This document shows, piece by piece, positions 51,541 through 60,600 of a stretch of 64,000 nt of DNA. Every line of letters starts with the position of its first letter. Position 1 is the first letter of the stretch. The notes under the pieces were generated by a model. That model saw nothing but the letters and a program-made list of their open reading frames with translations. It was not told where the DNA came from and did not search any database. Position numbers and translations under genes: made by a program. Source of the stretch: Campylorhamphus procurvoides (lineage: Eukaryota; Chordata; Aves; Passeriformes; Dendrocolaptidae); the NCBI GenBank assembly GCA_013396655.1, contig WBMV01007704.1:626153-690152 (forward strand). Direction: 5' to 3'.

Positions 51541-52934
51541 AATTTATTTTAACCCTCGTTGCTCTAAGACCAAAGATGTAGGGGCAGGTTTAGCATGCAG
51601 CTGCAGTTTGCACAGGGAACCACTGTGGGCTGATCTCTGCTTTGGACTGTACATCACAAAAAGAAGAAGAAAACCAAAGATACATGAGAACTACTGATTT
51701 TTCCTATCCTGGTTACCTGAAGATTCAGTTCAAGAAGGTAATCAGTAGCTGCTGCGGTTACTCACAGATCAAAGGGCTGGGAACATACACTGCTATGTCT
51801 AATGGAAATGGCCATGAACCAGCAGACTTGCCCTATAGCAAGAAGGGATTGAGATTAGGAAAATCTTTTCTAAATGCAAGGATACCTTTAAGCATAGTAC
51901 CAGATTCCCACAGGAGCTTGAAATGGATGATGGCAATTTCATCAAAGGGAGCCAGGAAACTCAGAGGAGAAGTCCAGTTGGGTCCAGTTGAATCTGCTTT
52001 GGGATAGAGAGGGGGACTGGATCCAACAGCAGAGTTTAAAAAAATTGGGAGTGGGCTCTGTTTCAGTCCCCCACCCCTCTGGCCGGTGCAGCTGTGCAAG
52101 CCAAGGCTGTCATAATTTCCTTCCATCAGTAGCATGGGAGGACTGGGAGACCAGCTGTGACTCACATGGTCTGAGTCAAATCTTCTCTCTCGCCGTTCCA
52201 TGAACACAGTTTACAGCATCTTCTGATTTTATTTCAAAGCCCCGGCTGGGCTCTTGGGTGGTGTTACTTTCAACTGTAAATTGCAGTGGGAAGAAGTGGG
52301 AGGTTCCTCTAACTTTTTGTAAAATGACACTTGGAAACTTCGACAGCATTAATGGGAAAACCCTGCGTGTTTCCCACACTAGTGGCTAATAGCAACTAGT
52401 GAAAGTGTTTCATGGGGACATGAGAAAGGGAATAGTCCTCAGACATGCAGAAGCAGGAGTTGTTGTCTTCTAATTTTTTTTCTTATGCAGAACCTAATTT
52501 TCCATTTCTCTTATATTGTCTAAACTTGTGAAAATCAGTCATCCTAAGTATTTATTCATAGTTTAGGCAAGGTGTGGGGACCTCCAGCCTGCTTCTCCCA
52601 CTGGCACAGGCAAAGACCTGCAAAGTGGTGGATGTTTGTCACTTATAGACATTGTTTTATTCAGTCCTTAAACTACCTTAGGCTTGGAGCATATATTTGG
52701 TGCACTAGACATTGTTATTTACAAACAGAAACATTTTTCTCACTCAACTTTGGCAAAATGTTAAATCACAAAAAGAAAAAAAGTAGAGATTGTTCACAGA
52801 AATAGCATTTAATATAAACATGCACAGAATTGCCTATGCTTGACATGCATGAGTTCAAAACAAACAAAATATTCTGTGCTTGAGGTGCATGAGCTCTGTA
52901 TAAATGCTGAGTGTTATCCAGCCACAAGACTCAC
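51541..52934. other. Non-coding DNA
   Basis: Frames of about 120 codons overlap on opposite strands at 51642-52207. Neither contains a recognisable motif. No RNA gene or named repeat is seen. Confidence 0.5.
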
Positions 52935-53125
52935 CATACCCTTAGGTCCATCCAGCCCAGGACCCAGTGACTGTCAGCAGTAAGTAGCAAGGAAAGGAGA
53001 TTAGAAACAGGACATCCTTCTCCACAAATGCCTTGCCAACCATCAGAGGCTTAAGAGCTTACTGAACTGAAAATTATAGCCAGACCTCTTTGTGCAGTAG
53101 ACACCATTGAAGCTATTTTCAACCA
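52935..53125. mobile_element. Probable ancient CR1/L3-like LINE fragment
   Basis: The order GGTCCATCCAGCCCAGGAC, a gap, CAGCAGTAAGTAGCAAGG, then AGAAACAGGACA and GACCTCTTTGTGCAGTAG resembles the ancient CR1/L3-type repeats found across reptiles and birds. There, a 'TCCATCTAGCCCAGTATCC' phrase is followed by a CAGTGGCCAGTAGCAGATG-like phrase. Similarity is partial and the element is heavily degraded. Strand and subfamily cannot be assigned by eye. Confidence 0.45.
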
Positions 53126-53142
53126 ATATTTCTCATCCCCTT

Positions 53143-53157
53143 AAAAAAAAAAAAAAA
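53143..53157. repeat. A15 homopolymer
   Basis: Fifteen A residues lie just right of the probable CR1/L3-like fragment. Simple sequence. Confidence 0.9.
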
Positions 53158-55196
53158 GCTTCTGACTTGACTTGTATCTCATGAAAATATAACAATGTTC
53201 TGTATCCATAGTTCTATTTATGATTATATAGCAATTTACATAGCAATGTTATGGTTTCAGTGTATTTCATGGAAAGAAACCTCTTCTTGTTTATTTAATC
53301 TTACCACCTGCTAATTTCTCTGGCTATGCCTTAGTTTTTGTATTGTGATTTATCTCTCTTTATCTTTTCCACATTGTCTGGGATTTTAGGGCTCTCTGGA
53401 ACCTGATTCTGTAGAATATATCCTTTTTTTTTGCTTGTGAGTCAATGACAGCTGGCGAGGGTGTTGTGTGTAGCCATGAAGGTGAGGAGCAGCACGGCCA
53501 GGGTTTGTTTCACCATCATGTGATTGTGTTCATGCTGTTTTCGGGTGCCTGCCAGGGATATGGGCTCTTATCTCTGGATGCCCCAGCTGAACAGAGAGCT
53601 GGAGTGTATCCCTGCCTTCACTGAGTGCCCCTCAAAAGTGCAAAAGACTTCATAAAAATAGTTCAGAGCTCACTCCAAGGTGGGGAAGAGGTTAGTGGGC
53701 TGGCTGGTTGCTTTGCTATTTGGGATGGTGGGGCCAGCATTACACGCAGGTGTTTCCTCAGAGCACGAGCACCCTGAACACCCAGAGCCCTTACTTAGCT
53801 TCTAACCACGGGAGCCAAGGACTGCATTATTATTGTTATAAAGGTACACAGCACATTTCACAGGAGCAGACTGTAAATATTTCCAGCAGTAGGTGTGGAT
53901 GCCAAGCTTCACTGTCGCCTTCCTAACCATTAAGAAAGCATTTTTGTTTTATTGCACAGACAGTAGGTCCTCCATCCCTTTACCATTCTTCTCACAAGTA
54001 TGTGTTGAGATGGCACACTGGCTTTATCACACGATGAGGAAGAAAACTGGAGCTGGAGTCTCTGCTTCCTGTCATCCCAACAGCCTATTTTAGCTCATGG
54101 GGCTCTTGAAAAGGTAAATTATGTTTCCTCTACACTAGTGCGTGGCTTGAGCCCGAGTAGTTGCACTGCTCAGGTCTGTCCCTTCAGGTGCTCCACTGGT
54201 TCAGCCCTCGTGAGTCTGCAGCCACAAAGTCCATGTGCCCACACAGGGGACCCAGGGAATATTGCTGGGAAAAGAAACAGGATGCAGAAGCAGGACAGAG
54301 GCATTGAGGTCAGGCACATTCCATCCAGGTGTTTTCCCATTATCTTTGTATCAGTTTTCAACAATGGGCTTCTCCAAGGCAGCTCAAGGATCTGCTTGAG
54401 CTCACCTAGGGAAGTGGGAAGGAAACTTGTGGTCCTGCCTCTCAGTACTACTGGATGGAGCACGGGTTCCACAGCATGCTGAGAATTTTCCACTTCCACT
54501 CAAATCTGGGCCGTGTCAGCCCACGACCTTCTGAAGTAATACCAGACAAATAATGCATTTTAATATTCAGGACACTGGAAAAGTAAAGGTTGCCCATTAA
54601 CACTTAAACACTTGAAATGAGGCATAAAGGCAATTTTATTTTTATTTTTTTCCATGTGTGGAGCTGGAATACAGGCTTAATTTTTGAAATCCTGCTTGTC
54701 AGAGTAAAACTTCCTAAAGCCTGCTAGAAAATGATGTCATCAATCAGCTGGTGTACCTCTGGCAGGGATTTCAGTAAGGAATTACCCACGGAGAGGTATC
54801 ACTTCAGGGAAGAAGGCACAGTCTGTGCCTGCCCTGTGCATACATCCAGGCTGGGTTCCCACCCAGCTGTCCTCAGCAGATCCTCATGGAGCTTGTGGTC
54901 ATGATGGGATAGGACACTGGAATTCAGCATTATTTCCACATTTCTTTGTGTTTCACATCCGTAAAACAAATATGTATGTTGGTCTTGTGCCCACATTTGG
55001 TTCTGTCACAAATCTCCATCCAAAGTAAATTAATTTTAGGCAAAGCAAAAAGAGCATGTCCCCAAGTGCCTTTGATCTCGGGTTAAGCAAGCTGGTAATT
55101 GAGGCTTCAGTGCAACACAATCTACTCGCCCTCTCTTCTGCTAATAATAAACTAAGTGATGTGCATTTTAAAAATAGTCTGATCCATACTGTATTC
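53158..55196. other. Non-coding DNA
   Basis: A moderately GC-rich segment at about 54130-54500 has 110-codon frames on both strands with no recognisable content. Nothing else is supported. Confidence 0.5.
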
Positions 55197-55244
55197 AAAA
55201 AAAAACAAAAACAAAAACCCAAAACACAACGAAAAACCCCACCC
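55197..55244. repeat. A-rich/C tract
   Basis: Runs of A with interspersed C (AAAAACAAAAACCC-type). Simple sequence, similar to the tracts at 42450 and 57652. Confidence 0.88.
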
Positions 55245-55718
55245 AAAAGTTAAAAAGGAGTAAAAAGATGTGAAATGTAGCCTAAAACCATCCCACTGAA
55301 AGACTTGTACAGTTATATTCCATGAAGGAAAAGGCCATACATGTAAATTCCCTTGTTAATGTGTTTATCTTAATGTGTTTTCTGTGTTCCTCCTGTCAAA
55401 CTTCCAACCAACCCCGGAAAGATGTTTCTACACTTTTAAGAATACTGTCCTACAGGGATATCTGAGCTGTAACCTGCTATCTTTTTGGTAGCAAAGGGGA
55501 GTTGTGAGTGGAACTAGAGCCACGATCTAAGTGGCAACAGTGTCTCCTCACTGTCACATGGTGGGGACCCCTGTGGGCTGTTGCCCTCATATGACAGATG
55601 TGGGGTACTTGGGGTCTGACTGCCATAAGTTGGGAAGCCTGCCAAGCCTGTTCCCTTCTGGCAGAGCCCTTGCACACTTCTCTTTGCATTTTTGAGGGTT
55701 AACTGCTTGTGTGAGATT
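55245..55718. other. Non-coding DNA, nothing distinctive
   Basis: Short frames only, and no recognisable repeat or regulatory pattern between the two A-rich tracts. Confidence 0.5.
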
Positions 55719-55744
55719 AAAAAAAGAAAAAAACAAAAAAAACC
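55719..55744. repeat. A-rich tract
   Basis: A runs of six to eight broken by single G or C. Simple sequence. Confidence 0.88.
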
Positions 55745-55938
55745 CCAGAGAATGGTGCGGATAAATCTGTGTCAGTTTTGCCTGAGCGGGTTTCTACAGC
55801 ACAGCACGGGCTCAGGCAGTAGGTTTGGAGAAGACCAGGGAATCCCTGGGGGACACTGAAGAGGGGTTTAGATCCGTGGAGATGAGTAAGCCTGGAATCC
55901 TGTTCAAAATCCTGGACAAATACTGTAGCCACCCAGGG
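55745..55938. other. Non-coding approach to the CpG island
   Basis: GC content rises towards the island that begins near 56080. No reading frame is supported. The long minus-strand frame across this area is mostly N. Confidence 0.5.
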
Positions 55939-55975
55939 GAGGTGTAAAAGGCGACTGGCAGCTATTTTACACCTC
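55939..55975. repeat. 11-bp perfect inverted repeat with 15-base spacer
   Basis: GAGGTGTAAAA (55939-55949) pairs perfectly with TTTTACACCTC (55965-55975). As RNA it would form a hairpin with a 15-base loop. As DNA it is two facing copies of an AGGTGT core, the half-site shape recognised by T-box proteins (consensus AGGTGTGA), though the seventh and eighth bases differ. It lies about 1.2 kb upstream of the candidate first exon. Confidence 0.75.
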
Positions 55976-56083
55976 ACATTTCTAGAAGCAAAGTTAAGAA
56001 CAGCAACCTGGTGGTATTCTTTGAGGGCATTGCTTGGTTGGTGTGTACGGTGACACTCAAAGCATCCCTCCTGGAACAGACCT

Positions 56084-56099
56084 GGGCGGGGCGGGGGGG
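56084..56099 (+). promoter_or_regulatory. GC box / G-quadruplex-prone G run
   Basis: GGGCGGGGCGGGGGGG contains an Sp1-type GC box (GGGCGGGGC) and enough G runs to form an intramolecular G-quadruplex. It marks the left shoulder of the CpG island. G-rich DNA of this kind often blocks sequencing, which fits the N run 200 bases to the right. Confidence 0.5.
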
Positions 56100-56118
56100 C
56101 AGTCACAGCCTCTCCGGG

Positions 56119-56210
56119 AGATCCCAGAATGTTCGAAGCTGGAAGGGACCCACAAAGACCATCGGGTCCAGCCCCTCGCCCTGCACAGGACCATCCCCAT
56201 GAGACGGAGC
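56119..56210 (-). mobile_element. CR1 LINE 3'-end fragment, antisense
   Basis: ATCCCAGAATGTTCGAAGCT followed by GGAAGGGACCCACAAAGACC, ATCGGGTCCAGCCCC and CCCTGCACAGGACCA matches the antisense 3' end of avian CR1 elements. The true 3' end of the element is at the left. Similarity fades after about 56210, before the assembly gap. CpG content inside the fragment is high. It is a 5'-truncated, non-coding copy sitting at the edge of the CpG island. Confidence 0.85.
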
Positions 56211-56298
56211 GCCCTGGCACCCCCTGTGCCAGCGGGGTGGAGGAGAGCCCTGTCACTGCTTTCCCACTTGGAAACTTTGTCACCTCTCCCACCGGGAC

Positions 56299-57076
56299 NN
56301 NNNNNNNNNNNNNNNNNNNNNNNNNNNNNNNNNNNNNNNNNNNNNNNNNNNNNNNNNNNNNNNNNNNNNNNNNNNNNNNNNNNNNNNNNNNNNNNNNNNN
56401 NNNNNNNNNNNNNNNNNNNNNNNNNNNNNNNNNNNNNNNNNNNNNNNNNNNNNNNNNNNNNNNNNNNNNNNNNNNNNNNNNNNNNNNNNNNNNNNNNNNN
56501 NNNNNNNNNNNNNNNNNNNNNNNNNNNNNNNNNNNNNNNNNNNNNNNNNNNNNNNNNNNNNNNNNNNNNNNNNNNNNNNNNNNNNNNNNNNNNNNNNNNN
56601 NNNNNNNNNNNNNNNNNNNNNNNNNNNNNNNNNNNNNNNNNNNNNNNNNNNNNNNNNNNNNNNNNNNNNNNNNNNNNNNNNNNNNNNNNNNNNNNNNNNN
56701 NNNNNNNNNNNNNNNNNNNNNNNNNNNNNNNNNNNNNNNNNNNNNNNNNNNNNNNNNNNNNNNNNNNNNNNNNNNNNNNNNNNNNNNNNNNNNNNNNNNN
56801 NNNNNNNNNNNNNNNNNNNNNNNNNNNNNNNNNNNNNNNNNNNNNNNNNNNNNNNNNNNNNNNNNNNNNNNNNNNNNNNNNNNNNNNNNNNNNNNNNNNN
56901 NNNNNNNNNNNNNNNNNNNNNNNNNNNNNNNNNNNNNNNNNNNNNNNNNNNNNNNNNNNNNNNNNNNNNNNNNNNNNNNNNNNNNNNNNNNNNNNNNNNN
57001 NNNNNNNNNNNNNNNNNNNNNNNNNNNNNNNNNNNNNNNNNNNNNNNNNNNNNNNNNNNNNNNNNNNNNNNNNNNN
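56299..57076. other. Assembly gap, 778 N
   Basis: All bases are N. Sequence on both sides is GC-rich, so the missing piece is probably the core of the CpG island, including promoter and perhaps 5' exon sequence. Reading frames drawn across it are artefacts. The true length of the gap is unknown. Confidence 0.99.
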
Positions 57077-57440
57077 TCCGCTCCGTTCTGTTCTGTTCTG
57101 CTGGGTGAGCGCGCCCGCCCCGACAGCGCCGGGAAGGGGGGGAAAGGGAGGAGAAACAGGAGGAGGAGGAGGGATCCCGGCAAGTTGGGTTTGGTACCAA
57201 GCGGCAGGCGGGCGGGCGTGCGGAGCTCGGACGGGCGATGGATAACGATGAGATCCACCTGCGCAGGATGCCGGCCTGGGGACCGCGTAAGTGCGGGGAA
57301 GGGGCGGGATGGGGAGCGCTCCTGCCCGCAGGGCTCGGGCGCTGCGGGCGTCCGCCCCGCCCGCCCCGATAAGGGATTTATTATTAGCGATTCATCGACT
57401 ATTTTTAAAAACCCAGAAATAATCCCCGCGGGTAGAGGCG
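57077..57440. promoter_or_regulatory. CpG island, right-hand part, truncated by gap
   Basis: This is the most CpG-dense sequence in the window, with frequent CG, GCGGGCGGGC and GCGCCCG motifs. GC boxes are present on both strands (GGGGCGGG at 57301-57308, CCGCCCCGCCCGCCCCG at about 57352-57368). There is no TATA box, as is typical for CpG-island promoters. A GTTCT-type pyrimidine repeat lies right next to the gap (57086-57100). It is the likely promoter/first-exon region of a plus-strand gene. Transcription could also leave to the left. Confidence 0.75.
57238..57286 (+). CDS. Candidate first coding exon (partial), product not recognised
   Basis: An ATG in strong Kozak context (G at -3, G at +4) opens a peptide beginning MDNDEIHLRRMPAWGP. 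A consensus donor, CCGC|GTAAGTG, follows with its junction at 57286/57287. The exon therefore ends with one base of a split codon (phase 1). Without splicing, the frame would stop after about 45 codons at a TAA near 57369. The same frame stays open leftwards to the assembly gap, so an earlier start cannot be excluded. The upstream leader (57130-57230) is purine-rich and then GC-rich, as expected for a 5' untranslated region. I do not recognise the N-terminus, and all later exons lie outside the window. Confidence 0.5.
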
Positions 57441-57645
57441 AAATGAAATAGCTGTGTCCCGTCTCCTCTCGCTCTGCCCCCCGCAAAACGTAAAAGTGTA
57501 AAGTCCTTTTAGCCTATGTTAATGTCGTAATTAAAATCTCGTCTAACCCCGGGAAGCCAATCTAATTATGAAAAATTGCCGGAGTACTAAAGTGACAAAT
57601 CCTTGAGTTGATGACTGCTGTTAATTCACGCTGTGCCGCGGAAGT
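57365..57645. promoter_or_regulatory. Candidate conserved regulatory block, 5' end of intron 1
   Basis: This stretch is AT-rich yet keeps many CpGs (GCGATTCATCGAC, GTCGTAATTA, TGCCGCGGAAGTCGAGC), which is unusual for neutral vertebrate DNA. It carries a CCAAT box (57557-57561) and two TAATTA homeodomain-type motifs (57528-57533, 57563-57568). No repeat family is recognisable. This texture is typical of conserved enhancers beside developmental gene promoters, but conservation itself cannot be seen from one sequence. Confidence 0.35.
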
Positions 57646-57651
57646 CGAGCT

Positions 57652-57699
57652 AAAAAAAAAAAAAAAACAAAACCACAAAAAAACCCAAAAAATAAACCC
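57652..57699. repeat. A-rich/C tract
   Basis: A run of about 15 A is followed by CAAAACCACAAAAAAACCC and further A-rich sequence. Simple sequence. Confidence 0.9.
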
Positions 57700-60600
57700 C
57701 TACTAAACGAAATGGATCTGTCTGCGATTGTCAGTAATGTTTTTACAGAACTGACTAAATCATGTATCTCGGCATCATTAACTAATATGTGCAGCAAAAT
57801 AAATTATATATATTGGAAGGGGGAAATACATTCCTTGGCTGAGAAGTTACAAAATGTTTGAAGCCAAAGAGCAGATCGTTTAAATGGTAGGGGGTGGGAA
57901 TTTCCTTGGCATCCCTCTAGAAATAAATCACAGTCTGTGTGCATGCATGTGCACCCACATGTACATTTATATAAACTCTTCACACACACTCTGTGTATGT
58001 AAAACCTTTGCACGCAGGCGTTGGAACACAAATTTTGCAAGTACTATTTACTGAACACATTTTTCTACCAGTTTAGAGACAATAAAACTAGGACCGAGAT
58101 GCTAACCAGGAACATACTGGAACACATTTGATTATGCAGCTGAATTGTATACAAATGAAGTAAATTTAGCATGGCACCACTTATAAATTCCACGCTTTAC
58201 AATCAAAATTCCAAATCTAACTGTTGGCAGCTAAGAATAGGCCAGGGAGCCCTTTTTTCACTCCCTCTTTTTGGATTCCCACGAAAACCGTTATCCTAGA
58301 GCCTACCCATTAAATGTCCAAATATTTCACCAGAACTCAGCCCATTTCTAGGAGAAATGCTGTTTCTCCACCAAACCATTGGCTAGTCAGAGCAGTCAGA
58401 ATGAAAACTTTTTTTTAATGTGTGGCACAAACAGGTGGGCTTTGTATCTAAATACTGGGGGACAGAGTTTCTCTTTGACCCTGGTTGTCCCGCCTTAACT
58501 TCTTTATGAGTATGAGGAGCTTGAACTTTTCAAAACTGTAATGGAAAGCATGGGAAGCTGAAGTGTTGTCATAGTACATTAACAGTGATATCAGTAAGAG
58601 GACTACATGATAAAATGGCACTAGAAACTCCACCATTACTCACGGGGCAGGTGGCAATTTATCATGAGGTAATCACAGCAATAGCGTGAGAGAACTGAGA
58701 AATCGTTTGAGTGGCTTTTTATCTCTGGGAAACATAATATTTTTACAGTGACATTATTTAATTTACTGAATCACCCATTAGCAGCATGAATGCTGTTTAC
58801 CAGCTGCATTGATGAGTTCAAGGAGCAGTTTTGTGCTTGGCAGTGCATGTTTGTCCTTCTATTGATAACCTCTCCAAAAGAGCTTGTTTGTAAAAGCTGT
58901 TTATAAGGAGAAACTACTATTTAATTACATAGCAGAGCCATGTATTGTGGTATGAATCCTATCCAGTTGTTCGGTAACTTCTGCATTTATTGCTGGAGAG
59001 ACATGTGGAGACCCACCACTGATGTTTGTACATGCTTTTTATACCAAAAAAACCTCCTGGAGACAGAGAAGGAAATTTGCTTGTTACAAGGAGTTGGGAA
59101 AAAGTTGGGGTCAGTGAGAGGATGATGGAAGATAGGAAAAGAAAGGGGAAAACCTGTGCTCCCCTAAGCTATGGGTAAATACTATCTGTTGCCTACATCC
59201 AAATTACTATTTAACTCATCACTGGCAAGGAAAAAAAGTGATCTCAGCACATTATTTTTGGCTCTTTCGGTGGCATGAAAGGACAGGTGTCCTCAGCTAC
59301 GTCTGTGCCCTAAGGAGCCAGGCACTGCAGCTGATGCCTGTCAGCTTATTACATGCAGCTCCTTCCTTATGTCCTAGGGTAACAAGTGCATCTAATGAAG
59401 GCTGGAGGAGGGTCAGAACGGGGGTGGGCTCTGGAGAAAGGTACTGGCATGTTGGCTTCTGAAAAGGCCTGGTGCTATCCTGTTACTCTGGATAAAAGCT
59501 TAGAGGCACTGAGGTCAAGTGCTCAGGACTAAGCACAGATTTAGGATTCAGGTTTTTACCCCTTAATGTTTCAGCAATCAAAAATTTCCTGAATTAACAT
59601 CTGCCCCCTTTGACAACCATGAGAGAGTTTTGTCACCAACTTGAATGTTGCCAGACTATCACCCCAGCAAATTAAATGGTTTTCCCCTTTTCTCTGGAAT
59701 ACATTGGTCAGTCCAGAGCTGGGACTTCCAGCACAGCTCTGTAGGTTTTTGGGAAGTATTGCCCTGCTTCCCATGGTAGCACTGCAGCTATTCCCATTAA
59801 CAGTGGAAATGATGAAGCATATTAAGCTAATAATTAATCAGAGATGACAAGGGACTAATAACTGTATTGATTTAATTAGGACTTCTTTTCCAGCTCTGTG
59901 ACTCCCAGTCATGCACATCATTAACTTAGTATTTTAATTTGTCGTAATAACTTATTAATTTCTGGGGGTGAGCACGTGCAGCCAGGGCAGGGGCTCAGAC
60001 TTAGTGCTGGGCTGCAGGTGAGTGCCTTGGTCCTGCCTGGGACTGACAGCAAGTAGGGCACTTTGTCAGTCCCTGGGAGCTACTGGAGGAGGTGGGAGCA
60101 GGGCTCTGCAGAGCCAGGGGTGTTGGATGAGCTGGGAAGGCACATGTGTGCCCACTTGCTGCGGTTGTATGGGTGTGACATGATATACAGGGTAAAAGCA
60201 GAGTGCCAAAATGGGAGGCAGGAGAGTGACCCTGGGAAGTAGCAGTATTTGTTGGCATCGGGAAGGGAAAAATGTCCCTTTTGATTTGAATTGCACCCTT
60301 TGGATTCTGGCGATTTTGAGGAAAGGAAATGCTTGGGGATGTTGGTTGGAAAATAAGGCTCGCTTGAAATTAGAATCATTTTGGGAAGAGGAGGAAAGGA
60401 AGGGGCTGTAACAGGCATAGCAAACAGGACTTTAGTGTGTGAAAGGCTGACAAATGCCAAGTTCACTCACCTTTCCCACCCCTGTTTTATTGGGGGTACT
60501 TGGCACTCGCTGGGCATGCTTGGCATCTTATGCAGCTGGGTGCTCAGCAGGATCCCCTCTGATATGCTGCTGACCAGAAACTTCACCAGCAGAGAGAAGC

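Noticed and set aside
55717..57486. Very long open frames on both strands across 55.7-57.5 kb (up to 589 codons)
   Set aside because: Most of their length is the N run, which contains no stop by definition. The flanking real residues belong to low-information frames in GC-rich DNA.
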